From the NCBI GenBank assembly GCA_964558415.1, contig CAZLDI010000001.1:62001-126000 (forward strand): 64,000 nucleotides of DNA, given 5' to 3'. The notes beneath the pieces are model-generated. The model saw nothing but the letters and a program-made list of their open reading frames with translations. It did not search any database and was not told the origin of the DNA. Origin of the DNA: CAZLDI01 sp964558415. GTDB lineage: Bacteria; Chloroflexota; Dehalococcoidia; SM23-28-2; RBG-16-64-32. Shown here one piece after another: positions 26,419 through 33,427 of the stretch; position 1 is the first letter of the stretch, and the number at the start of each line of letters is the position of its first letter. Both the position numbers and the translations under genes were made by a program.

Positions 26419-26447
26419 TTAGTATCTCAATACTATAGGGATGTCAA
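26419..26447 (-). promoter_or_regulatory. Promoter and dyad of the 28-residue peptide gene
   Basis: Minus strand: consensus TTGACA, 17-nt spacer, TACTAA. A perfect TAGTAT-N4-ATACTA palindrome (26420-26435) covers the -10 and most of the spacer, so a repressor site is likely. Confidence 0.65.
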
Positions 26448-26507
26448 GGGTCTGCGTTACGTATTCCGATTAATTCAAACCTCTCTCTTACTTATGAGGC
26501 GCTTACG

Positions 26508-26552
26508 GTAAACAAAAAGAACCGGGGGCGGACTTTGAGTCCGCCCCCGGTT
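26508..26552 (-). terminator. Strong intrinsic terminator closing the peptide locus
   Basis: A 15-bp perfect stem (AACCGGGGGCGGACT / AGTCCGCCCCCGGTT, 3-nt loop) is followed on the minus strand by TTCTTTTTGTTT. It lies 21 nt after the stop of the 103-residue protein. Confidence 0.9.
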
Positions 26553-26572
26553 GCCTTCTGGTCTCTATCCGG

Positions 26573-26884
26573 CTAGCCGCACCAGGTGGCTACAAGCGGC
26601 CGGCCGTCCGTGCTGTCCTCCGGAACGTATTTCAGGACGTGCAGATCAGACTGCGGGCAGGCATCCTGAAGGACAGCGTGGCTCATCACGGTGCCCGGGG
26701 TGCTGCCCAGGGAGGTCCGGGAGCACCGGTCTCCCTGGGCAGCGCAGGCAGTGATGGCCGAATTGGAGGTTGATTGCATTAGTTGGGGGCTCGACTGAGC
26801 TTCGGTGGTATCGAGCAGGGAGTTCTGGGCCGCTATTGCCGCCAGCAGGACTGCGGCGGACAAGGCGAATACTCCTGCTCGCAT
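26573..26884 (-). CDS. Small secreted Cys protein, 103 residues, in the AAQSPFF locus
   Basis: Starts 7 nt after the stop of the nearest AAQSPFF peptide gene with no SD of its own, so it is probably translated by coupling. The first 20 residues (MRAGVFALSAAVLLAAIAAQ) form a signal peptide whose end, LLAAIAAQNS, closely resembles the LATIAAQSP end of the peptides. The mature part has four Cys (SAITAC, GDRC, LQDAC, ATWC), suggesting two disulfides. No known family was recognised. It could be the effector, or a longer version, of the peptides. Confidence 0.7.
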   Translation of the reverse strand: MRAGVFALSAAVLLAAIAAQNSLLDTTEAQSSPQLMQSTSNSAITACAAQGDRCSRTSLGSTPGTVMSHAVLQDACPQSDLHVLKYVPEDSTDGRPLVATWCG

Positions 26885-26891
26885 GCGTGGG

Positions 26892-26987
26892 CTAGAAGAA
26901 CGGGCTCTGCGCGGCGATGGTGGCGAGAGTGAGTGCCAGGAGGGTGATCGCCCAGTTCAGTCGTGATGTCTTTGCGTTCATGTTCAT
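26892..26987 (-). CDS. AAQSPFF mini-peptide, copy C (31 residues)
   Basis: SD AGAGAGGAG before the ATG at 26987 (a second in-frame ATG at 26981). Charged N-terminus (MNMNAKTSR), then LNW, a hydrophobic Leu/Ala/Thr segment and the invariant end AAQSPFF. Four heptamers lie upstream at 27013-27052. The 103-residue Cys protein follows 7 nt later. The layout is that of a signal peptide whose last residues could be released as a short peptide, but a small membrane protein is equally possible. Confidence 0.75.
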   Translation of the reverse strand: MNMNAKTSRLNWAITLLALTLATIAAQSPFF

Positions 26988-27012
26988 GTCGGTCTCCTCT
27001 CTGGTGCCAGTG

Positions 27013-27052
27013 TCTCAGGCGGCTCTCGCCAGAATCTCGCCGGAAACTCGCC
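27013..27052 (-). promoter_or_regulatory. Four heptamer direct repeats upstream of peptide C
   Basis: Minus strand: GGCGAGT, GGCGAGA, GGCGAGA, CCTGAGA, each separated by exactly 4 nt (11-bp period), ending 25 nt before the ATG. This is the spacing of SARP-regulator binding sites. Confidence 0.7.
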
Positions 27053-27099
27053 GGGCGGTTCCAGTGAGGGGAATCTCCTGTGTCTGGTAGTCGGTTTGC

Positions 27100-27189
27100 C
27101 TAGAAGAACGGGCTCTGGGCGGCGACGGTGGCCAGGGCTAGGGCGAGGGCTATCCAGTTGAGGCGGGTGACGTTAGTGTTGATCTTCAT
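27100..27189 (-). CDS. AAQSPFF mini-peptide, copy B (29 residues)
   Basis: SD AGAGAGGAG before the ATG at 27189. MKINTNVTR, LNW, a Leu/Ala core (IALALALATV) and the invariant AAQSPFF end. Three heptamers upstream. Same strand and same order of elements as copies A and C. Confidence 0.75.
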   Translation of the reverse strand: MKINTNVTRLNWIALALALATVAAQSPFF

Positions 27190-27215
27190 GTCCGTTCTCC
27201 TCTCTGGCAACAGTG

Positions 27216-27244
27216 TCTCAGGGCGCTCTCACCAGAATCTCGCC
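27216..27244 (-). promoter_or_regulatory. Three heptamer direct repeats upstream of peptide B
   Basis: Minus strand: GGCGAGA, GGTGAGA, CCTGAGA with 4-nt spacers (period 11), ending 26 nt before the ATG. Confidence 0.7.
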
Positions 27245-27269
27245 GGAAAGACGGCGTCCTCACCGCGAC

Positions 27270-27362
27270 CTAGAAGAATGGGCTCTGTGCGGCCACCATG
27301 GCCAGGGCCACGGCCAGTGCCGTGAGCAGCCAGTTGAGCTTGGTCGTATCGATGAGCTTCAT
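27270..27362 (-). CDS. AAQSPFF mini-peptide, copy A (30 residues)
   Basis: SD AGAGAGGAG before the ATG at 27362. MKLIDTTK, LNW, a Leu/Ala/Val core (LLTALAVALAMV) and the invariant AAQSPFF end. It is the copy nearest the SARP-type regulator, about 350 nt downstream of it on the same strand. Three heptamers upstream. Confidence 0.75.
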   Translation of the reverse strand: MKLIDTTKLNWLLTALAVALAMVAAQSPFF

Positions 27363-27390
27363 CGCCGCTCTCCTCTCTGTGGCCACAGTG

Positions 27391-27419
27391 TCTCAGAGGG
27401 GTCTCGCCGGAATCTCGCC
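27391..27419 (-). promoter_or_regulatory. Three heptamer direct repeats upstream of peptide A
   Basis: Minus strand: GGCGAGA, GGCGAGA, TCTGAGA with 4-nt spacers (period 11), ending 28 nt before the ATG. Confidence 0.7.
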
Positions 27420-27457
27420 GGGAATCGGTTGGGCGCGCGGGGATGGGCCTCGTGGCT

Positions 27458-27659
27458 CCGCTCGTCCTACGAGAGCCTCAGGACGAGCGGGAAGGGGCGG
27501 CATGTGTGGGCGGGGAGGGCATGCTGGGACGGGTCCCTCCGCTGCGGTCGGGATGACGGACGCGAGGGAAAGGCGGAGGCTTGTTTCAGAATGGCCGGTG
27601 GTGAGATTCTTCGCCCTCAACCCCGCCTTCCTTCCGCCCCGCTCGGCTCAGAATGACAC
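27458..27659. repeat. Composite intergenic repeat (A, C, B), third copy
   Basis: Class A hairpin 27458-27490, class C 27527-27557, class B 27582-27659. Here the order is A-C-B, not A-B-C as in the two copies near 17-19 kb, so the units are independently mobile or rearranged. It fills the gap between the regulator gene and the peptide cassette. Confidence 0.76.
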
Positions 27660-27710
27660 GCGTTGGAGGTGGTCGGGGCGTGTGGAGGTGCGTGCGTTCG
27701 GGGCGGCGGG

Positions 27711-30700
27711 TTAACGGGCGGAGGTTATTTCCTGGCAGAGAGTGTCGAAGTCCGATACGTCTGCTGCGTCGAAATCTTCGTCCCTGGCCAGGACCTGCAC
27801 GTAGCGGCTGTAGCAGTATTTCGCCGCTTCCAGCTGGCCGGAGTGGACGTAGCTGCTCATCAGGCGATACCAGGCGGCCTCGTTGAACTCATCGAGCTCG
27901 ACGATGCGCTGACAGATGTCGGCGCTCTTCTTGTACTCCTGAGCGTCCAGGTAGGCGGAGGCGAGGCTGCTGAGGAGGCTGGTGAACTGCTCTTCCAGTT
28001 GCCAGCGCAGGGTCTCAGCCCACTCCGAGTAGAAGTCGGGCGCGAACTGGCCCTTGTACAGTTCCAGCGCCTTCTCCATGAAGGCAATGGACTCTGCGCT
28101 GCCCTTGGCGGCGTCCGCGGTCTGGAGCGCCTGCTGGAACTCCTCGACGTCGAAGAGGAACTTGCCGCGAGGGTCCAGGACGTAGCGGCCGGAATCCTTG
28201 GCGATGCAGTCCTGGTAGAGCGCCTTGCGCAAGCGGTACATGTTGGAATGAAAGGCGCTGGTTGTTTTTGCATCGGGCAGGTCCGGCCAGAGCGCCGCGA
28301 CGATCTCTTCTTTGCGAAGCGGACGCCGGTTGCAGAGGAAGAAGAAGAACATCTCCTTGCTCTTTTCGCTGCGCCACTCCAGGTCAGATATTTCCTGGCC
28401 GCCGATTTCCGCTCTGGGCTGCCCAAGCCCGAAGGCGTGAACTGCAGTGGCGGCTTCCGCAGCAGAGATTTCGCCGCCGTCGTCGCTCGTCGTCGACGGG
28501 CCGCTGGAGCCCTTGACGAGCTTCAGGATGCGCGCGTAGTAGCCGTCGGCGAGCTTGTTGGCTGCGGCGTATTGAATGAGCAAGGGGTTGTGCGCAGCCT
28601 CGACGAGCAGGAAGTGGTCGTAGCCGAGTTCGCCGGCGAGTTTGGAGGCCAGCTCCAGGTAGTCGAGAGCGAAGCGCTTACGTTTGAGCGAGAAGTAGGC
28701 GCCGGCGAGATGGAAATAGGCGGCTGAAAGCTCCCGCTTAGCGTCGGCGTCCTTCAGGTACGAAGTGGCACGCTCCAGCTCCTCAACCGCCTCCTTGAGG
28801 TCGCCCTGGTAGCGCTTGAGCAGCCCTGCGGTCACAAGGCAGACGCCGAGCTCCAGCGCGCCGCCGGCGTTCTCAGCTTCGGCCATAGCGCGCCTGGCCC
28901 AGGACTCTGCGTTGGTAATGTCACCGGAGAGGCGGTAGGCGTTGGCGATGGAGTCGGTGATATAGATGCGGACGTAGGCGTCATCGAGCGTCCACGCCTG
29001 GTCTAGCGCCTGGTTGTAGAGGCGCAGCGCTTCGGCGTGCTCACCTTGATCGCGCTTGACGTCGCCGAGCGTGGCCATGAGGTAAACCTCCGGCCTGGCG
29101 CTGCCGGCGCGTTGGGCGATCTCCAGCCCTTGCTGAATGACGTTACCGGCGTTGGGGTAGTCGCCCTGGAGGTAGTACATCATGCTCAGATTGATCAGCG
29201 TTTCCACCAGGCGGTGGTCGTTGCCGAGCTTCATCCAGCGCTGACGGGACTGCTCGAGGTACGTGGTGCCTTCGGCGAGACGGCCGGCGAGGCCGAGAGT
29301 GGAGGCCAGCCTATCGCTGGTGTGGGCGATATTGTAGGTGTCGCCCTGCGCCTCAAAGACTTCGAGGACGCCGCTGAGCTCCTTGATGGACGGGTTCAAT
29401 TCGCCGCACAAGCTGAGGGTGATCCCCAGCTCCTTTCTGGCATCGGTCAGGGAGGAGGTGGGGCCGTCGTGCTTCATCAGAAGCGCACGGGCTTTGGCCA
29501 GGGCTTCCTTGGACTCCTGGTAGTCGCCTTTGGCGCGAAGGCACATGCCTTTTGTAACCAGCGCCTCCGCAAGCGACGCCCAATCCTGGCCGGCCTCGAA
29601 GCCGACGATCGCCTGGGCGAGCAGGGAGAGCGCCCGATCGATCTGGTTGAGGTGATGAAGGATGCGCGCCTTCCAGAGCACGAGCTTTGGCCGGGAGGAG
29701 AGCTCTTCCGCGGGAACGGCTTCCAGCCAGTCGGCCAGCGTATCCCAGTGCCCTTCTTCGAACATGCGCGCGCCGACGCGTTCTGTGACCTGGACGATGC
29801 GGTCCCAGGCGGCAGACTGGATGTAGTGGTACACGGCCTCGCCCCAGTCCTCCTGCTGTTCGCGCAGCGACCCGGCCTTCACGTTCAGCTCACGAAAGCG
29901 CTGCGGGTCCAGGGCCCGCAGGTGGCTGACGAGATAGGCGCGGAAAAGGCGCTGGTAGCGGTACCTGCCCTGTGCCTCGCGGAGCACAAACAGGTTCATG
30001 CGCTCCAGGTAGTTGAGCCTCTCCTCGGTGTCGGTGATCTCCAGCAGCTCGTTGACGGTCTCGAGGTCCATTCGGCGGAGCACGCCGCTGCCCATGAGGA
30101 ACTGCTTGACGTCGTCCGGCTGCGGGTCGAACTGCTCCAGCGATATGTACTGGGCCAGCGTGTCCGAACGCCGCAGGTGCTCAAGGGAGATGGATGTCCG
30201 GCTCAACTGCACTCTATCGGCGAGCAGAACGAGCGCTGCGGCCCACCCTTCGGTCACATTCGCGAGGTGCTGGGCGTCATCAAGCGTGACGTCCTGCCCG
30301 AGCACGTCGCGAAAGAGCTGGACGACCTCCTCGCAGGTGAAGGAGAAGTCAATCGCAGTGATAGCCTCCACTTCCTGCCGCACGGACATCAGGGGCAGGA
30401 TGCCGAGCTGGGGACGAGTGCGGCCGGAGATGATCACGTGGCAGTTGGGTGGAAGGCGATAGAGCCAGCCACCGATAGCGTCGCGCAGTTCCTGCGGGCC
30501 GTCATCGAGGAAGTGGAAGTCGTCCAGGATGAAGACGTAGGGATCCGTCACAGACTGGGCGGCGGCCACGAGCAGGTCAGTCGCGTCTTCCGGAGCGATC
30601 TCGCCGCCCTCGGCGAGAGTCTCGGCCAGCTCCGCGCCGAAGGCGGGGAACTGGCACTGACCGGCAGCGAGGAAGTAGCGCAGGAACGTGCCGAGATCGC

Positions 30701-30956
30701 GGTCACGTTCATCCAGGGCGTACCAGCAGACCGGCTGCTCACAGGACTGAGCAAAGTCCATCAGCAGGGTCGTCTTGCCGTAGCCGGCGGGCGCGCTGAC
30801 GAGGCCGATCCTGTGCTCGACCGCCTCGGCAAGAGCCTCGATCAGACGCTGACGGCGGACGATCGGCGGCCGGCGCGCGGGCAGCGTGACCTTGGAAGGA
30901 TACGGGATCCCCAAAGGCTCCTCGCCCCTTTTTCGAGTATGTGTCTTTTCAGCCAT
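27711..30956 (-). CDS. MalT-like NTPase/TPR regulator with C-terminal SARP (winged helix + BTAD) domain
   Basis: 1081 residues. A STAND-type NTPase comes first (Walker A APAGYGKTTLL near residue 58; Walker B FILDDFHFLDD near 145; LRRMDLETVNELLEIT). Many TPR units follow from about residue 390 to 840 (AEGTTYLEQSRQRWMKLGN, EALRLYNQALDQAWTLDD). Near residue 870 starts an OmpR-like winged helix (KEEIVAALWPDLPDAKTTSA, FHSNMYRLRKALY), then a bacterial transcriptional activator domain to the end. Such proteins sense a ligand through the TPRs and activate transcription at heptameric direct repeats. Exactly such repeats precede the peptide genes downstream. Two dyads lie in its own upstream region. 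Confidence 0.88.
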   Translation of the reverse strand: MAEKTHTRKRGEEPLGIPYPSKVTLPARRPPIVRRQRLIEALAEAVEHRIGLVSAPAGYGKTTLLMDFAQSCEQPVCWYALDERDRDLGTFLRYFLAAGQCQFPAFGAELAETLAEGGEIAPEDATDLLVAAAQSVTDPYVFILDDFHFLDDGPQELRDAIGGWLYRLPPNCHVIISGRTRPQLGILPLMSVRQEVEAITAIDFSFTCEEVVQLFRDVLGQDVTLDDAQHLANVTEGWAAALVLLADRVQLSRTSISLEHLRRSDTLAQYISLEQFDPQPDDVKQFLMGSGVLRRMDLETVNELLEITDTEERLNYLERMNLFVLREAQGRYRYQRLFRAYLVSHLRALDPQRFRELNVKAGSLREQQEDWGEAVYHYIQSAAWDRIVQVTERVGARMFEEGHWDTLADWLEAVPAEELSSRPKLVLWKARILHHLNQIDRALSLLAQAIVGFEAGQDWASLAEALVTKGMCLRAKGDYQESKEALAKARALLMKHDGPTSSLTDARKELGITLSLCGELNPSIKELSGVLEVFEAQGDTYNIAHTSDRLASTLGLAGRLAEGTTYLEQSRQRWMKLGNDHRLVETLINLSMMYYLQGDYPNAGNVIQQGLEIAQRAGSARPEVYLMATLGDVKRDQGEHAEALRLYNQALDQAWTLDDAYVRIYITDSIANAYRLSGDITNAESWARRAMAEAENAGGALELGVCLVTAGLLKRYQGDLKEAVEELERATSYLKDADAKRELSAAYFHLAGAYFSLKRKRFALDYLELASKLAGELGYDHFLLVEAAHNPLLIQYAAANKLADGYYARILKLVKGSSGPSTTSDDGGEISAAEAATAVHAFGLGQPRAEIGGQEISDLEWRSEKSKEMFFFFLCNRRPLRKEEIVAALWPDLPDAKTTSAFHSNMYRLRKALYQDCIAKDSGRYVLDPRGKFLFDVEEFQQALQTADAAKGSAESIAFMEKALELYKGQFAPDFYSEWAETLRWQLEEQFTSLLSSLASAYLDAQEYKKSADICQRIVELDEFNEAAWYRLMSSYVHSGQLEAAKYCYSRYVQVLARDEDFDAADVSDFDTLCQEITSAR

Positions 30957-30986
30957 CTCACCCCGGTGCCGGGAAAGCTTCTGCCC

Positions 30987-31026
30987 GGCGTCTGAAGATA
31001 AGACGCCTCAGTAACGCTCAGGTTAC
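30987..31026. promoter_or_regulatory. Two dyads in the upstream region of the SARP-type regulator
   Basis: GGCGTCT-N7-AGACGCC (30987-31007) and GTAAC-N6-GTTAC (31011-31026), 31-70 nt before the ATG. They hint at autoregulation. No convincing -35/-10 pair could be set. Confidence 0.4.
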
Positions 31027-31068
31027 AGTTGGGTAGAAATCGGAATACCGCCGCGAGGGCCGCTCGCC

Positions 31069-32433
31069 CTATCCGTCGATAGGTTCAGGGGCGGGGGCAA
31101 TGCGGAAGGAGGCGGCGGGAGAGACGGGGGGCGGTCCCGGCAGCGAGATCACGATATCCGCGCCGTCCTGGCGCCAGGGTAGCGGGGCGGCGTGTCCCAG
31201 CATCGAGATTTCGGCGCCTTCGCGCGCACGCAGATCTTCGAGTGAGAGCTCCGGCGCCGGCGGTTGGCCGAGCACGATCGCGTAGACGGCGGCGTCCGTG
31301 CATGTGAAACGCAGCGCCAATCCGTCTCGCGTGCGGCCCTCGGCGCGCAGCCACGGGCGGGTGTCGTAGACCGCTTCGCCGCTCGTGCGGAGCCAGTCGC
31401 CGAGGGCGAGGAGGCGGCTTGTCTGCGTCTGCGGGAACGTCCCGTCCGGCGCGGGACCAATGCCGAGGAGGAGGTTCCCGTTTTTGCTGACGATGTCCGC
31501 GAATAGGTGTACGAGCTCAGCCACGGACAGCATGTCCTCGTCTGTTTCCGTACGGTTGGCGCCGAACGACGGGCCGAGCGCACGGACGGCCTCCCACTTG
31601 CGGGCTGTGATGCCTTCGTACTGAGCGTACTCTGGAGTTGTGTAGTCAAAGTGCCGTCCGTGCTGGACCTGGAGACGGCGGGCTGAGCGGGGGAGGAAAC
31701 GCCAGCCGGCGGAGACCGCGCGGGCCAGCGCGAGGACAACGCCGCGCCGGAAACCGCGCAGACGGACCTGGATCCAGCGGTCATTGATGACGCCTTCGGA
31801 CACGGTGTTGTAGTAGTGCGCGAGGACGCGCGCCAACTCGCCGCCGGCGGGGTAGGCGATGTCGTTCCAGAGCACGGACGGCTGGTAACGGTCGATGAGC
31901 TCGACCAGGTGGGCGTCGCAGTACGCGGCGTATTCCGCAGAGCGGGGGATAGCGGTCACGCCGGTGGCGATGTCGTGGATGACGGTGGGGTCGAAAGTCT
32001 TGTCGTAGCCGCCGGAGTAGTACAGGCCCATCTTCAGGCCGCGGGAACGGACGGCCTGCGTGACTTCGCCGACGATGTCACGCGGCGAGGCGTAATCGGG
32101 GCGGTTCGGGTGCGGCACCCCGCTGGGCCAGAGGACGAAGCCGTCATGGTGCTTGGTGGTGAGGACGACGTAACGCGCGCCGGACTGGGCGAAGAGGTCA
32201 GCCCAAGCGCCCGGGGCCAGCTTTGCCGCCCCTTCGTTGAACATCGGAATGAAGCCGTCGTAGTCGAAGTCCGGGCCGTAGGTCTGCTCGTGATGCCGCT
32301 GTGTCCCACTGCCCGAGATGTGCATCGTGTTCAGATACCACTCGGCGTAGGGGTTGTGCTTGAAGAAGAAGGCAGGGCCCTTGTCCGCCCAGAGCTGCTG
32401 GAGGGTGCCCCGCTTCTCGGCCCAACCGGGCAC
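31069..32433 (-). CDS. Alpha-L-fucosidase (GH29)
   Basis: 454 residues from the first canonical start (GTG 32433). The catalytic barrel is clear: RYVVLTTKHHDGFVLWPS, LKMGLYYSGGYD, and SVLWNDIAYP with the probable nucleophile Asp. The family's conserved first strand lies upstream of this GTG in the same open frame (AKLGLLIHYGPYS, preceded by QVPQWF). The real protein therefore probably starts near 32535, where the only candidate is CTG AAC TTC; no ATG, GTG or TTG is available. No signal peptide was seen, so a cytoplasmic enzyme acting on fucosylated oligosaccharides is likely. Confidence 0.85.
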   Translation of the reverse strand: MPGWAEKRGTLQQLWADKGPAFFFKHNPYAEWYLNTMHISGSGTQRHHEQTYGPDFDYDGFIPMFNEGAAKLAPGAWADLFAQSGARYVVLTTKHHDGFVLWPSGVPHPNRPDYASPRDIVGEVTQAVRSRGLKMGLYYSGGYDKTFDPTVIHDIATGVTAIPRSAEYAAYCDAHLVELIDRYQPSVLWNDIAYPAGGELARVLAHYYNTVSEGVINDRWIQVRLRGFRRGVVLALARAVSAGWRFLPRSARRLQVQHGRHFDYTTPEYAQYEGITARKWEAVRALGPSFGANRTETDEDMLSVAELVHLFADIVSKNGNLLLGIGPAPDGTFPQTQTSRLLALGDWLRTSGEAVYDTRPWLRAEGRTRDGLALRFTCTDAAVYAIVLGQPPAPELSLEDLRAREGAEISMLGHAAPLPWRQDGADIVISLPGPPPVSPAASFRIAPAPEPIDG

Positions 32434-32539
32434 CGAGTAGGGGCCATAGTGGATGAGTAGCCCCAGCTTGGCGCCCGCGAACCACTGCGGGACCTGATGG
32501 CGGCGCAGGGAGTCGAATGTGGGTTGGAAGTTCAGGGAG

Positions 32540-33307
32540 CTAACCGCGGCCTTCCTTTTCCAACCGCCGCCGGCGCTGCGCCAGCAACCGAGTGTAGAGC
32601 AAAAGGTCGCCGTCGCTGTACACGGCGTCGCCCATCTCCGCGCCTCTTTTCAGGGCCTTCATCGTGGCCTTGGTGAGCGCGACCGGGAGCGCGGGACGGG
32701 CGAGGATCTTCGCGGCGAGGTCGCGCGCGGTCTTCGCTTCGTCGCCGTCAGCGCAGAGGTGAGTGATGAGACCGTAGTCAGCGGCCTGTTTCGCGCTGAA
32801 GCGGTCGCACGTGATCGTCAGCTCGAGGGCGCGCGCGTGACCCATCTCCCGCGCCAGGCGGGGCAGGGCGTTCCAGCCAAGCGGCAGGCCGAGCTCGACC
32901 TCCGGGATCGAGAACCACGTGCCCTCTCCGGCAACGCGGAGGTCGCAGCAGGCGGCGAAGACCAGCGCGCCGCCTATCGCGAAGCCGTGCACCGCCGCGA
33001 TTGTTATCTGGTCCAGGTACTCGATCGCGGTTGAGGTCCGGCTACCGATGGCAGAGTTGTGGCGCACCTCCAGCTCGTTGATCGAGCCGGCGTCGGACCA
33101 TTCGCTGGTGTCAGCGCCCGCGGAGAAGCCCGCGCCAGCGCCGGCGAAGATCACGACGCGCGTCTCAGTGTCGTCACCAAGGTCGTGGCAAAGGGCCTGG
33201 ATTTCGCGATGCATCTGCCGGTTGATGGCATTGCGTTTGTCCGGGCGGTTGAAGTGGACGGTCATCAGCGCGCCGTCGCGGGTTACGGTGAGGGTTTCGT
33301 AGGTCAT
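32540..33307 (-). CDS. Enoyl-CoA hydratase/isomerase family protein
   Basis: 255 residues. Crotonase fold: first oxyanion-hole segment AGAGAGFSAGADTSEW near residue 60, second at HGFAIGGALVFAACCDLRVA near 110, and PEVELGLPLGW near 140. The position after the PE is Val/Glu rather than the classical catalytic Glu arrangement, so hydratase activity is not assured; isomerase or hydrolase roles are possible. Its end runs directly against the upstream frame of the fucosidase, suggesting co-transcription. Confidence 0.85.
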   Translation of the reverse strand: MTYETLTVTRDGALMTVHFNRPDKRNAINRQMHREIQALCHDLGDDTETRVVIFAGAGAGFSAGADTSEWSDAGSINELEVRHNSAIGSRTSTAIEYLDQITIAAVHGFAIGGALVFAACCDLRVAGEGTWFSIPEVELGLPLGWNALPRLAREMGHARALELTITCDRFSAKQAADYGLITHLCADGDEAKTARDLAAKILARPALPVALTKATMKALKRGAEMGDAVYSDGDLLLYTRLLAQRRRRLEKEGRG

Positions 33308-33400
33308 GGCAACGTCTCCTTCGGAATGCTGGGTACGAGTCTACGGAGCGGGCGGCGGCTTGTCCACGCCGGGGCATGCAGGGATGGCGCGGACGAACAC

Positions 33401-33427
33401 AGGGCAGGGCAAGCCCGCGCCCCTACG
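33401..33427 (-). repeat. REP-like GTAG hairpin supplying the MFS stop codon
   Basis: Minus strand: GTAG followed by an imperfect GGGCGCGGGC-tt-GCCCTGCCC hairpin. The TAG within GTAG is the stop codon of the MFS gene. Confidence 0.65.

Noticed and set aside
27663..30995. Long plus-strand frames opposite the SARP-type regulator
   Set aside because: They are shadows caused by high GC third-position bias. They lack SD and family similarity, whereas the minus strand carries clear Walker, TPR and BTAD motifs.
31011..31026. SARP heptamers in the regulator's own promoter (CCTGAGC, CTGAGG)
   Set aside because: The shared CTGAG cores are 10, not 11, bases apart and only two are present, so they do not match the arrays in front of the peptide genes.
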